A stretch of DNA of 64,000 nucleotides from Sphingobium indicum B90A (GTDB taxonomy: Bacteria > Pseudomonadota > Alphaproteobacteria > Sphingomonadales > Sphingomonadaceae): assembly GCF_000264945.2 (NCBI RefSeq), contig NZ_CP013070.1, positions 2,356,001-2,420,000 of the forward strand, written 5' to 3'. The notes beneath the pieces were generated by a model. It made no database searches. It was not told the origin of the DNA and saw nothing but the letters and a program-made list of their open reading frames with translations. Positions 54,574-63,041 of this stretch are shown here, piece after piece. Position 1 is the stretch's first letter; each line of letters starts with the position of its first letter. Position numbers and translations under genes: made by a program.

Positions 54574-55453
54574 GGCTCTGTTGCAAAAATCGTGAAGCTT
54601 GAGCATGCTTGGCGGAGATTGGACGGACGGAACGATGACGGATTTCAAGTGGCGCCATTTCCAGGGTGATGTGATCCTGTGGGCGGTGCGCTGGTATTGT
54701 CGCTATCCGATCAGCTATCGCGACCTTGAGGAAATGCTGGCGGAACGCGGCATTTCGGTCGACCATACGACGATCTATCGCTGGGTCCAGTGCTACGCCC
54801 CGGAGATGGAGAAGCGGCTGCGCTGGTTCTGGCGGCGTGGCTTTGATCCGAGCTGGCGCCTGGATGAAACCTACGTCAAGGTGCGGGGCAAGTGGACCTA
54901 CCTGTACCGGGCAGTCGACAAGCGGGGCGACACGATCGATTTCTACCTGTCGCCGACCCGCAGCGCCAAGGCAGCGAAGCGGTTCCTGGGCAAGGCCCTG
55001 CGAGGCCTGAAGCACTGGGAAAAGCCTGCCACGCTCAATACCGACAAAGCGCCGAGCTATGGTGCAGCGATCACCGAATTGAAGCGCGAAGGAAAGCTGG
55101 ACCGGGAGACGGCCCACCGGCAGGTGAAGTATCTCAATAACGTGATCGAGGCCGATCACGGAAAGCTCAAGATACTGATCAAGCCGGTGCGCGGTTTCAA
55201 ATCGATCCCCACGGCCTATGCCACGATCAAGGGATTCGAAGTCATGCGAGCCCTGCGCAAAGGACAGGCTCGCCCCTGGTGCCTGCAGCCCGGCATCAGG
55301 GGCGAGGTGCGCCTTGTGGAGAGAGCTTTTGGCATTGGGCCCTCGGCGCTGACGGAGGCCATGGGCATGCTCAACCACCATTTCGCAGCAGCCGCCTGAT
55401 CGGCGCAGAGCGACAGCCTACCTCTGACTGCCGCCAATCTTTGCAACAGAGCC
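54574..55453 (+). mobile_element. IS6100: IS6100 copy 4 (complete)
   Basis: Complete 880-bp element, opposite in orientation to copy 1. The left flank is GGCACGAA (RND pump) and the right flank CAGATCGG, the reverse complement of the CCGATCTG beside copy 1. This pairing marks the two ends of the inverted segment. Confidence 0.97.
54599..55399 (+). CDS. tnpA: IS6100 transposase
   Basis: Same intact 266-codon IS6-family transposase as copies 1 and 2, with the DDE residues present. The antisense frame that runs from here into the RND side is not a gene. Confidence 0.95.
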   Translation: MSMLGGDWTDGTMTDFKWRHFQGDVILWAVRWYCRYPISYRDLEEMLAERGISVDHTTIYRWVQCYAPEMEKRLRWFWRRGFDPSWRLDETYVKVRGKWTYLYRAVDKRGDTIDFYLSPTRSAKAAKRFLGKALRGLKHWEKPATLNTDKAPSYGAAITELKREGKLDRETAHRQVKYLNNVIEADHGKLKILIKPVRGFKSIPTAYATIKGFEVMRALRKGQARPWCLQPGIRGEVRLVERAFGIGPSALTEAMGMLNHHFAAAA

Positions 55454-56002
55454 CAGATCGGGTTTGGCGGTAATGAAGTTGACGACGCCGGAGGTCGCGT
55501 TGCGGCCGAAAAGCGTTCCTTGCGGCCCCCGAAGCACCTCGACCCGCTCCAGATCGAAATATTCGACCTCGAACAGCCGGGTGTCGAACAGCGGAAGTTC
55601 GTTATTCGTGATCCCCGTCGCGCTGTCGCATGAGCTTCCGACGCACAGGTCGCCTATGCCGCGAATCGTGAAGCTGGACTTGGAAAAATTATTCTTGGTG
55701 AAGATTGTATTCGGCAGCGATAGCTGAAGATCGAGAGAATTGTCTATCTGCTGGCGCTGCAATGTCTCGGCAGTGAAAGCACTGACGGAAATGGGAACGC
55801 TTTGCAGCGACTGGCTCTCGCGCTGGGCGGTGACCACGATGTCGATCACGCTGGCCGGCGCGGATGCCCGGCCGCCCCCTTCGGCGGCCGGAGGCGCGGA
55901 TTTCGATGCCTCCTCCGCTTGGGCGACGGACGGCGCAATCAAGCCGGCCAGCGCCGCGCCCAGAAGAAAGCCGGTGCGCTTGCGGATGAATATCCTGGTC
56001 AT
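55454..56002 (-). pseudogene. TonB-dependent receptor, N-terminal part (partner of 17779-20294)
   Basis: The first 183 codons of a receptor: start MTRIFIRKRTG with AGGAGGGG 8 nt upstream, a signal peptide ending about VAQAEE, plug start DIVVTAQRESQSLQSVPISV, and LERVEVLRGPQGTLFGRNATSGVVNFITAKPDL at the break. The last 8 bp are CCGATCTG, identical to the first 8 bp of the C-terminal part on the other side of the inversion. It still has its own promoter region, with a TATCGATA palindrome 101 bp upstream, so a truncated plug may be made. Confidence 0.92.
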
Positions 56003-56102
56003 GTCCCTATCCCCTCCTGGCCCCGCTCGACGGGCAGATGACATTCCTTGTCGACGGGCTGGCTTCGCGAACGATATATTAATTTATAATCGCTGTTATT
56101 AT

Positions 56103-56118
56103 TAAATATCGATATTTA
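56103..56118. promoter_or_regulatory. TATCGATA operator before the split TonB receptor
   Basis: TAAATATCGATATTTA is a perfect 16-bp palindrome, the most symmetrical member of the TATCGATA set in this end of the window. It lies in an AT-rich promoter region 101 bp before the receptor start. Confidence 0.6.
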
Positions 56119-56171
56119 GAAAAAGGTCAAGCGGAGCACTGGCGCGACATGCACAATGGCTCCGCCGCCGG

Positions 56172-57134
56172 TCAGTCCTGCCTGCGCACGCGGTTGGTCA
56201 GCACGCCGATGCCGTCGATGGCGAGCGCGACTTCGTCGCCATCTTCCAGAAAGCGGTCATGTTCGACGCCACAACCATTGCCCATCGTGCCGGAGCCCAG
56301 AAGCTCCCCCGGATGAAGCGTCTCGTCACGCGACACATAGGCGATGATGTCCTCGAATCGATGCAGCATCGCGCTGTTGGACCCTTCCGCCCACAATTCG
56401 CCGTTCACCGATGCGCGCATCCTTATGTCGTGGACGTCGGCAAATTCATCCGGCGTGGCAATGCAGGGGCCGATCGCATTGCTGCGGTCGAAATCCTTGC
56501 CCTTGGCCGGGCCCATCATGCCGGGCATCTCCGCCATCTGCGCATCGCGCGCGGAAAAGTCGTTGAAGATGGTGTAGCCGAAGATATGGGCTGCCGCCCG
56601 TTCCGCCTTGATGTCGGCCCCCGGCCGGCCGATTATGATCGCCAGTTCCAGTTCGAAGTCCATGAACTTGCTGTACCGGGGCCAGAGGATTTCCGTATCC
56701 GGACCGACGACCGTCAGGGGATTGCCTTTATGGTAGATCGCCTTCTCAAGATAGAGCGCAGGCAATTCGGTGAGTGGCGGGGCGGTGGGGGCCGGCATTC
56801 CGGCCAGCCTGGCGCCCAGGCGCTGCATGCCGGCATATGACTGCCGGATATGGTCGGGAAAGGTGAAGAAGTCGCGGATCGATTGCGGGCGCGGCAAGGG
56901 CGCGAGCAGGCGGACATCGGCAAGCGGCACGACATGTCCATCGCTCTCCATCAGCCGACGGGCTTCGTCGATCCCGGCGTCGCCGGCCTCGATCAGGGCC
57001 TGCATGCCAGTGAACCACGCCGGATCCCCTCGGCTGGACGCCGCGCTTGCGGCCGTCAAATTCTTGACGGCATCGTCGCCGACCAACGCTCCGACGAAAC
57101 GGTTGCCGCCATGCTCATAGGTCACGAATCGCAT
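56172..57134 (-). CDS. Fumarylacetoacetate hydrolase-family protein
   Basis: A 320-aa FAH-family hydrolase/isomerase that cleaves C-C bonds in acylpyruvates or fumarylacetoacetate-like ring-fission products. Metal ligands sit in MDFELELAIIIGRPG (Glu residues) and in the Asp of IFNDFSARDAQMAEM; SNAIGPCIATPDEFAD and GELLGSGTMGNGCGVE are conserved. It would act after aromatic ring cleavage. It is divergent from the GarR-type reductase, and a TATCGATA site lies 35 bp upstream of its start. Confidence 0.88.
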   Translation of the reverse strand: MRFVTYEHGGNRFVGALVGDDAVKNLTAASAASSRGDPAWFTGMQALIEAGDAGIDEARRLMESDGHVVPLADVRLLAPLPRPQSIRDFFTFPDHIRQSYAGMQRLGARLAGMPAPTAPPLTELPALYLEKAIYHKGNPLTVVGPDTEILWPRYSKFMDFELELAIIIGRPGADIKAERAAAHIFGYTIFNDFSARDAQMAEMPGMMGPAKGKDFDRSNAIGPCIATPDEFADVHDIRMRASVNGELWAEGSNSAMLHRFEDIIAYVSRDETLHPGELLGSGTMGNGCGVEHDRFLEDGDEVALAIDGIGVLTNRVRRQD

Positions 57135-57168
57135 AAATGCCTCCCCATCAGGAATGAGCGTGAAAAAT

Positions 57169-57204
57169 TATCGATATTTCTATTTAATGACGATATATGT
57201 ATCG
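57169..57204. promoter_or_regulatory. TATCGATA site and second inverted repeat in the FAH/reductase divergon
   Basis: TATCGATA (57169-57176, in the context TTATCGATATTT) lies 35 bp before the FAH gene. A second symmetric element, CGATA-TATG-TATCG (57191-57204), lies 30 bp before the reductase gene. Both occupy the 99-bp divergent promoter. Confidence 0.55.
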
Positions 57205-57233
57205 GGTATCAAGCAAATTGAAAGGGGACTGCT

Positions 57234-58121
57234 GTGATCGATCGCGTGGCGCTGCTGGGTACGGGGCTGATGGGCGCGCCGATGGCACGGAACCTGGCGC
57301 GGGCGGGCTATGCGGTCAGCGCGTGGAATCGCACGGCGGATAAGGCGGCGGCGCTTGCGGAGGACGGGGTGTCGGTCGCCGATACGGCGCGGCTGTGCGT
57401 GGCCGACGCCGATTCGGTGTTCATCGTCCTGAGCGATGGTCCAGCCTGCGACAGGCTCCTCTTCGGCGACGGCGGCGTGGCGCGATGGATCAGGCCGGGC
57501 GCGACCGTCGTCATGATGAGTTCCATCGACCCGCCTTCGGCCCGCCGGCAGGCCGACCGCCTGTCCGCCCTGGGGATCGATTACATGGATGCCCCGGTGT
57601 CGGGCGGCGAGCGCGGGGCGATCGATGCCAGGCTGACCATCTTCGCCGGGGGCGTTCCGGCGACGGTCGAGAAGATGAGGCCCCTGCTGGAAACGCTGGG
57701 CCGGGTGAACCCGGTGGGCGGCGTCGGGAGCGGGCAGTTGGTCAAGCTAGCCAACCAGATGATCGTCGGGATCACCATAGAGGCCGTCGCGGAGGCCCTG
57801 CTGATCATCGAGCGCGGCGGAGGCAGGCCGGCCGAGGCGTTCGCCGCGCTGGAGGGCGGATTTGCCGACTCCACGGTCCTTCGCCAGCATGGCGCGCGCA
57901 TGCTGAACGGAAACCATGTGCCGGGCGGCACCGTCGCCACGCAGCTCAAGGACTTGCGCATGGCGACCGCGATGGCCGCCGATCTGGGCCTGTCGCTGCC
58001 CTTGCTCGCCGGGGCGGAGGACATGTTCGCGCGTGCCGCCGACGGGCCGGACCGCTCGCTGGACCATAGCGCCGTCCACCGCGCGCTGCGGGCCATGCAA
58101 TCAATCGGCGATGCGATCTGA
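57234..58121 (+). CDS. 3-hydroxyisobutyrate dehydrogenase-family reductase (GarR/GlxR-like)
   Basis: A 295-aa beta-hydroxyacid dehydrogenase. Features: Rossmann motif LLGTGLMGAPMARNL (residues 7-21), the substrate motif DAPVSGGERGA (about 119), and the catalytic lysine in GSGQLVKLANQM (about 171). Family members reduce tartronate semialdehyde or oxidise 3-hydroxyisobutyrate. It starts with GTG behind AAAGGGGA. The next gene, 13 bp on, is Hyi-like; a GlxR/Hyi pair normally serves glyoxylate metabolism through tartronate semialdehyde, but no glyoxylate carboligase gene is present here. Confidence 0.86.
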   Translation: MIDRVALLGTGLMGAPMARNLARAGYAVSAWNRTADKAAALAEDGVSVADTARLCVADADSVFIVLSDGPACDRLLFGDGGVARWIRPGATVVMMSSIDPPSARRQADRLSALGIDYMDAPVSGGERGAIDARLTIFAGGVPATVEKMRPLLETLGRVNPVGGVGSGQLVKLANQMIVGITIEAVAEALLIIERGGGRPAEAFAALEGGFADSTVLRQHGARMLNGNHVPGGTVATQLKDLRMATAMAADLGLSLPLLAGAEDMFARAADGPDRSLDHSAVHRALRAMQSIGDAI

Positions 58122-58134
58122 AAGGGGAATGACG

Positions 58135-58932
58135 ATGAAGATCAGCGCCAGCGTGTCGATGATGTTCCGGGAGCTTCCGTTGCTTGAGCGGTTCGCCGCG
58201 GCCGCCCGGGCGGGCTTCGACGGGGTCGAGATACAGGTGATCGACGAGGGCGATCCGGCGGAGATGGCGCAGGCCGCGCGCGCCGCCGGAATGCCGGTCG
58301 TGCTCATGAACCTGCCGCTCGGCGATCTTTTCGCGGGCGGCCCCGGCCTGTCGGGCGTTCCGGGCCGCGAGGCCGAGTTCGCTTCCGCCGCTGAGCGGGG
58401 GCTGCGCGCAGCGAGGGAAATGGATGCCCGGTTCGTCCATGTCGGGCCTTCCCGCATTCCGCCCGGCCATGACAGGGAAGCGTGTCTGGAAACCTACAGG
58501 CGCAATGCCGGCCAGGCGCTCGCGCTTGCGGGCCGCCTCGCGCCCGATGCCGTGCTGCTGGTGGAACCGATGAACCGCGTGGAGATGCCCGACGCGCTGT
58601 TCGCATCCATCGACGAAGCGGCCGATATGGTTCGCTTGATCGGTTCGGCTGGGTTCGGATTGCTTTTCGACCTCTATCATGTCGCGATGAATGGCGACGA
58701 CATCGCTCGCGCATGGGCGGCGCACGGCCATATCGCGCCGCATGTCCAGTTTTCCGATGCGCCGGGGCGGAACGAGCCAGGCACCGGATCGATCGACTTC
58801 GCCGCGGCGTTCGCCGGACTCCGGGCGTCGGGTTATGGCGGATGGCATGGGGCCGAATATCGTCCGGCCGGGCCGACGACGGCGGGGCTCGGCTGGCTCG
58901 CGGAGATGCGCCGGCTGCATCCGTCCGCATAA
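58135..58932 (+). CDS. Hydroxypyruvate isomerase-like TIM-barrel protein
   Basis: A 265-aa xylose-isomerase-like TIM barrel of the Hyi/IolE type: ISASVSMMFRELPLLERFAAAARAGFDGVEIQ at the N-terminus, VLLVEPMNRVEMPD with the metal-binding Glu, FGLLFDLYHVAMNGDD, HVQFSDAPGRNEPGTG, and the C-terminal GAEYRP Glu. The ATG at 58135 with AAAGGGGA upstream is chosen; one two codons earlier is possible. It is co-transcribed with the GarR-type reductase. A role on hydroxypyruvate or a related small ketoacid is inferred. Confidence 0.84.
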   Translation: MKISASVSMMFRELPLLERFAAAARAGFDGVEIQVIDEGDPAEMAQAARAAGMPVVLMNLPLGDLFAGGPGLSGVPGREAEFASAAERGLRAAREMDARFVHVGPSRIPPGHDREACLETYRRNAGQALALAGRLAPDAVLLVEPMNRVEMPDALFASIDEAADMVRLIGSAGFGLLFDLYHVAMNGDDIARAWAAHGHIAPHVQFSDAPGRNEPGTGSIDFAAAFAGLRASGYGGWHGAEYRPAGPTTAGLGWLAEMRRLHPSA

Positions 58933-58969
58933 GGGGGATGTCAGCCGCCGTGGCGGCTGACGTCGCTTT

Positions 58970-60499
58970 TCAGATCGCGCGCCCCTCATTCGCCCAATAG
59001 GCTTCGCGCAGGCGACGCTTGAATATCTTGCCGGAATCCTCGCGGGGAAGGTGGGTTTCGAACCGGACCACCTTGGGAATCTTGTAGCGGGACAGGCTGC
59101 CGGCCAGGCTCCTCTGGATTCCCGCCGCATCCAGCGTCGCTTCCTCGTCCGGTTCGACATAGGCGCATACCGCTTCGCCGAATTCGGGGTCGGGAATGCC
59201 GAATACCGCGCAGTCGCGCACGCCGCCGATGCCGAGCAGCGCCGCCTCCACCTCCGCGGGATAGATGTTGACCCCGCCGGAGATGATCATGTCGCGCCGC
59301 CGATCGCACAGGAACAGATAGCCGTCCTCGTCGAGCCAGCCAATGTCCCCCACCGTGACGAAGCCGGCCTGTTCAAGTGCCGATTTTTCGTCCGGATGGC
59401 CATGATAGGTGAAGTCCGGCACGGCTTCGGACCGGACGTGGATGTCCCCCGCCTCGCCGGTTCCGGCGTCCTTGCCATCCTCCCCGATCACCCGGAGCGT
59501 CACGCCGGGAAGCGCGCGCCCGACCGTTCCGGGCCTGGCAAGGGCATCGGACGAGCCATGCCCCGTGACAAGGCCGGTCTCCGTCGAACCGTAATATTCG
59601 TGGATGACCGGCCCCCACCAGTCGATCATCTGGCGCTTGATCTCCGTGGGGCAGGGGGCGGCGCCATGCACGACGAACCGCAGGGAGGAAAGATCATAGC
59701 CGGCCCGGACCTCCGCGGGCAGTTTGAGCAGGCGCACGAACATCGTCGGCACCACATGCATGTGCGTGATCCGGTGCTGCTGAACGAGGGCCAGCAGCTC
59801 CTCCGCATCGAAACGCGGTTCCAGCACGATCTTCTCCGCCAGTTCCGCCGACACCAGTCCATAGGCATTGGGGGCCGAATGGTACATCGGTCCGGTCATG
59901 AGCACCCGGATGGTTTCGGCGGGGTCCAATCCATAACCGTGAACGGCGATCTGCGCCTGCGCGGCCAGGTGGCCGGGTTCGAACGGCCTGCGCCGCACGC
60001 CTTTGGGCTTTCCCGTCGTGCCGGAGGTGTAGATCAGGGAGGATGCGCCGCCCGGCCCCCGGGGCGGCGCGGGGCTGGCTTCGTCGGGCAGCCAGGCGTC
60101 CCAGGCCATGGCCTCCGCCGGGGCAATCGAAGGCGGGAGGCGATAGGCAGCGGCGATCTCCGCCGGCGTCGGCACGCAGACCAGCGTCATGCCCGCCAGC
60201 CGGCCGGCCAGCGGGGCGGCCAGGTCGTCATGGGCGATCAGAAGCCGCGCGCCGCTGTCTTGAAGGATATAGCCGATTTCGTCCGGCGTCGCATGCCAGT
60301 TGATCGGCGTGGCGAACGCGCCGATCCAGCGCGCGGCCAGGCTGGCGACGAAAAAGGCGAAATCGTTGCGCAGCAAGAGGGCGACAGCATCGCCAGGAGC
60401 CACGCCGCTGGACTGCATCGCGGCGGCCGCGCGTTCGATTTCGCGTTCGAAGGCGGCGGGTTGCATCACCCTGTTGCCTGAGAGAAGCGTGGCTGTCAT
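58970..60499 (-). CDS. AMP-forming acyl/aryl-CoA ligase
   Basis: A 509-aa ANL enzyme: YTSGTTGKPKGVRRRP phosphate loop, YYGSTETGLVTGHGS, VGDIGWLDEDGYLFLCDRRRDMIISGGVNIYPAEVE hinge, and C-terminal LPREDSGKIFKRRLR with the catalytic lysine. The ATG at 60499 has GGAG 8 nt upstream; a start 22 codons earlier lacks a ribosome-binding site. It follows the ketopantoate-reductase-like gene on the same strand, so the two form an operon. It would activate an aromatic or aliphatic acid of the island's pathway. Confidence 0.87.
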   Translation of the reverse strand: MTATLLSGNRVMQPAAFEREIERAAAAMQSSGVAPGDAVALLLRNDFAFFVASLAARWIGAFATPINWHATPDEIGYILQDSGARLLIAHDDLAAPLAGRLAGMTLVCVPTPAEIAAAYRLPPSIAPAEAMAWDAWLPDEASPAPPRGPGGASSLIYTSGTTGKPKGVRRRPFEPGHLAAQAQIAVHGYGLDPAETIRVLMTGPMYHSAPNAYGLVSAELAEKIVLEPRFDAEELLALVQQHRITHMHVVPTMFVRLLKLPAEVRAGYDLSSLRFVVHGAAPCPTEIKRQMIDWWGPVIHEYYGSTETGLVTGHGSSDALARPGTVGRALPGVTLRVIGEDGKDAGTGEAGDIHVRSEAVPDFTYHGHPDEKSALEQAGFVTVGDIGWLDEDGYLFLCDRRRDMIISGGVNIYPAEVEAALLGIGGVRDCAVFGIPDPEFGEAVCAYVEPDEEATLDAAGIQRSLAGSLSRYKIPKVVRFETHLPREDSGKIFKRRLREAYWANEGRAI

Positions 60500-60595
60500 C
60501 TGCGCACTCCATTGGTCGTGGTGGATGTCGGGCCACGCCTTGGCGGCTTGGCCATTGCGTGCCACGCGGGCAGGCGCCGGGCGCGACGCCCCTGG

Positions 60596-61582
60596 TCAAC
60601 CCGCCGCTGCGACAGGCCGGTACAAACCCGCATTCGCGGCCAGCCGCTGGGCCAGCGCGCCGAGCATGTCGAGCGTCGGGCTCGCCAGCCCGGCCGCCTG
60701 GGCGAACGCCATGGGGGCCTTGACCAGCGCATCCATCTCCAGCGTCCGGCCAAGCAGGAAGTCCTGGAGCAGGGAGGGCTTGTGATCGGGCGCGCGATAG
60801 CCCGGCGGCATGGGCGGGATCGAATATCCCTGGGCGGCGGCGATGGCGACGGCCTCCGCCATCAATCTGGGCACCGCATCGCCGAATATCGGATCCTCGA
60901 CGGCTTCCCGCGCCGTCTGGCCGGTAATCATGCAAAGCACCGAGACCGTCATATTGGCGATCAATTTGCGCCAGAGCACCTCGCGGAGGTCATGGTGGGA
61001 CGGGCTGGCCAGTCTCGCCTCCGCAAGGATCGTCCTCAGCTTCACGATCCTGTCGCTTTCCGACCGATCCGGCTCGCCGACGAACAGGGCGTTATATTCC
61101 GGAGAATCGTTGCGCACCACGCCCGGTTCCATCACCTCGTTGGAAGAGAAGATCACGCCGCCGATCGTCCTGCGGAGCCCGACATGCTCCTCCAGCCCGC
61201 CGCCGGGATCGAGCCATCCCAGCCGGGGCAGAAGGGGGGATTGCGGAAGCCCGTGCGCGTACCACCAGGGAATGCCGTTCTGGGCGAAGACGACCGGCGT
61301 GTCCGGTGCCAGCAAGGGTTGGACGCCCTCCGCCAGGACATGGAGCGACGAGGATTTGAGGGTGGAGATCACCAGGTCCTGATGACCGAGATCGGTGGGA
61401 TCGTCGGACGCCTTCACGCGGACGTCCAGCCGCTCCGGACCGGAGATGAGGGTCAATCCCCTGGCGCGGATCGCCGCCAGCGCCGCGCCGCGCACGACGA
61501 TCGACACCTCATGGCCGGCGGCGGCCAGCCGCGCGGCGAAATGGCCGCCCACCGCTCCTGCTCCATATACCGCGATTCTCAT
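60596..61582 (-). CDS. Ketopantoate reductase (ApbA/PanE)-family protein
   Basis: A 328-aa NADPH-dependent 2-ketoacid reductase: MRIAVYGAGAVGGHFAARLAAAGHEVSIVVRG nucleotide-binding start, VVFAQNGIPWWY, a central lysine in LWRKLIANMTVSVLC, and the C-terminal SLLQDFLLGRTLEMDAL domain motif with the catalytic Glu/Asp. A catabolic paralogue is more likely than housekeeping PanE because it lies in a degradation operon. The start MRIAVYG has GGGGA 5 nt upstream. A TATCGATA site lies 20 bp before it. Confidence 0.86.
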   Translation of the reverse strand: MRIAVYGAGAVGGHFAARLAAAGHEVSIVVRGAALAAIRARGLTLISGPERLDVRVKASDDPTDLGHQDLVISTLKSSSLHVLAEGVQPLLAPDTPVVFAQNGIPWWYAHGLPQSPLLPRLGWLDPGGGLEEHVGLRRTIGGVIFSSNEVMEPGVVRNDSPEYNALFVGEPDRSESDRIVKLRTILAEARLASPSHHDLREVLWRKLIANMTVSVLCMITGQTAREAVEDPIFGDAVPRLMAEAVAIAAAQGYSIPPMPPGYRAPDHKPSLLQDFLLGRTLEMDALVKAPMAFAQAAGLASPTLDMLGALAQRLAANAGLYRPVAAAG

Positions 61583-61602
61583 TGGCATCCCCATGTTTGA
61601 TT

Positions 61603-61610
61603 TATCGATA
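61603..61610. promoter_or_regulatory. TATCGATA site before the ketopantoate-reductase-like gene
   Basis: TTATCGATATTCC context, 20 bp upstream of the minus-strand gene start, so binding here would block transcription or ribosome loading of that operon. Confidence 0.55.
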
Positions 61611-61651
61611 TTCCTTGAATATACCGATTGTCAATCGACGTTCAGACATGT

Positions 61652-61659
61652 TATCGATA
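61652..61659. promoter_or_regulatory. TATCGATA site before the MFS transporter gene
   Basis: GTTATCGATATTTC context, 23 bp upstream of the MFS start. The centre-to-centre distance to the site at 61603 is 49 bp. Between them is ATACCGATTGTCAATCG, whose CGATTG/CAATCG arms are a shorter inverted repeat. Confidence 0.55.
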
Positions 61660-61682
61660 TTTCAACGATGGAGGATGCCAGA

Positions 61683-62987
61683 ATGGACGGAAGATCGACA
61701 GGCGCGATAAACCCCGACATCGGGCTTTTCGGTGCAGCCGGGGAAGCCGAGGGCGAGGCCGAACTGCGACATGGCTGGCCGATCATCCTGGTTGCGTTCC
61801 TGGGCATCACCGTGGGAATCAGCAGCACCTTCCTGTTCTCGACCGGGCTTTTCCTGAAGCCGGTGGCCGACGCATTCGGCTGGGGACGCGGAACGGTGAG
61901 CATCGCGCCCTTCGTCGCCTCCATGCTGACGGCGCTCTGCGCGCCCTTCGTCGGCCGCTGCGTCGACCGTTTCGGCGTCCTGCCCGTGCTGCTCCCCTCT
62001 CTGCTGGGGTTGGCCGCCGGCTTGCTGCTTCTGGGAATGTTGAGCGCCGACTTCTTCTCCTATGTGGCGCTGATGGCGCTGGTGGCGTTGCTGGGGGCGG
62101 GCACCGCGGCGCCCGTCATCACCAAGATGATCATCGCGGGCTTCAAGCGCCGTCGCGGACTGGCGTTGGGCCTGTCCCTCGCGGGGTCCGGATTGGGGGG
62201 AGGGTTGATCCCCCTGTTCCTCACGCCCATCATCGCCGCGCACGGCTGGCGGGCAGGCTATATGGCGCTGGCCGGCATCGAGCTGGCGGGCTTCGCCGTC
62301 ATCGGGGCGCTCATCTGGCTTTGGCGGCGCACGATCCTGCCGCCTGCGCGGCCCACGGGCGCCCGCGTCCTCCGACAGGAAGCCGCCGTTTCCGCCGATG
62401 GGCCGCCGCTGCTGCGCGACCGCACGTTCCTGCTGCTGGCGCTGGCCTTTTTCCTTTCCGCCTGGGGGATATTGACGACCGTGGTGCATTTCGTGCCGAT
62501 GCTGACCGATGCGGGCGTCGATGCGACCCGCGCCGCTGGAATGGCCGGAACGATCGGCGCGGCGCTGATCTTCGGGCGGATCGTCGTGGGTTATCTTCTC
62601 GACCGACTGCCGGCCGTGGCGCTGGCCCAATGCCTGTTCGCGATGGTCGCGGCGGGAATGCTGACGCTGGTCGCGGGCGGCGCCCATGTGGCGGTTGTCG
62701 CTCTGATCGCGGCCATCGCGGCGGGGATTGGCATCGGTTCTGAAAACGACATCATGTCGTTCCTCGTCGGCCGCTATTATGCCACCAGCCGCTTCGGCTC
62801 AGTGAACGGAGCGCTCTTTGCGGTCTTCCTGGTCGGAGGGTCCATCGGTCCCGCCGCGTCGGGCTATATGTACGACGCCACCGGCAGCTACACGCTCGCC
62901 CTGCTCCTGTCGGCGGGCGCGCTGGTGACGGCCGCGCTGCTGCTGTTCGCTCTGCCGAAGTTGCCATCGTCCGCAGCCAGCGGCTAA
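61683..62987 (+). CDS. MFS transporter (monocarboxylate/oxalate-formate-type)
   Basis: A 434-aa 12-helix major facilitator. HGWPIILVAFLGITVGISSTFLFSTGLFLKPVADAFGWGRGTVSIAPF opens the first bundle, with VGRCVDRFGVLP as the loop 2-3 motif; the second bundle starts at DRTFLLLALAFFLSAWGI. The pattern is that of MFS carriers for organic acids in catabolic clusters. The ATG at 61683 lies after GGAGGA. It is divergent from the reductase/ligase operon across two TATCGATA sites and followed by a GntR regulator. It probably imports the acid that the CoA ligase activates. Confidence 0.88.
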   Translation: MDGRSTGAINPDIGLFGAAGEAEGEAELRHGWPIILVAFLGITVGISSTFLFSTGLFLKPVADAFGWGRGTVSIAPFVASMLTALCAPFVGRCVDRFGVLPVLLPSLLGLAAGLLLLGMLSADFFSYVALMALVALLGAGTAAPVITKMIIAGFKRRRGLALGLSLAGSGLGGGLIPLFLTPIIAAHGWRAGYMALAGIELAGFAVIGALIWLWRRTILPPARPTGARVLRQEAAVSADGPPLLRDRTFLLLALAFFLSAWGILTTVVHFVPMLTDAGVDATRAAGMAGTIGAALIFGRIVVGYLLDRLPAVALAQCLFAMVAAGMLTLVAGGAHVAVVALIAAIAAGIGIGSENDIMSFLVGRYYATSRFGSVNGALFAVFLVGGSIGPAASGYMYDATGSYTLALLLSAGALVTAALLLFALPKLPSSAASG

Positions 62988-63041
62988 ACGCGCCCTAATC
63001 GACTTGCCCACTCCCTGACTCCATGCGATCCTGAAACCCAT

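Noticed and set aside
53164..55453. A composite transposon formed by the paired IS256 or IS6100 copies
   Set aside because: The IS256 copies and IS6100 copies 1 and 4 are in inverted orientation with different outer flanks, and the IS256 copy in the pump has its own perfect target repeat, so separate insertion plus inversion explains the data better.
59051..60481. A 476-codon plus-strand frame over the CoA ligase
   Set aside because: The minus strand shows complete ANL motifs; the plus-strand translation has none.
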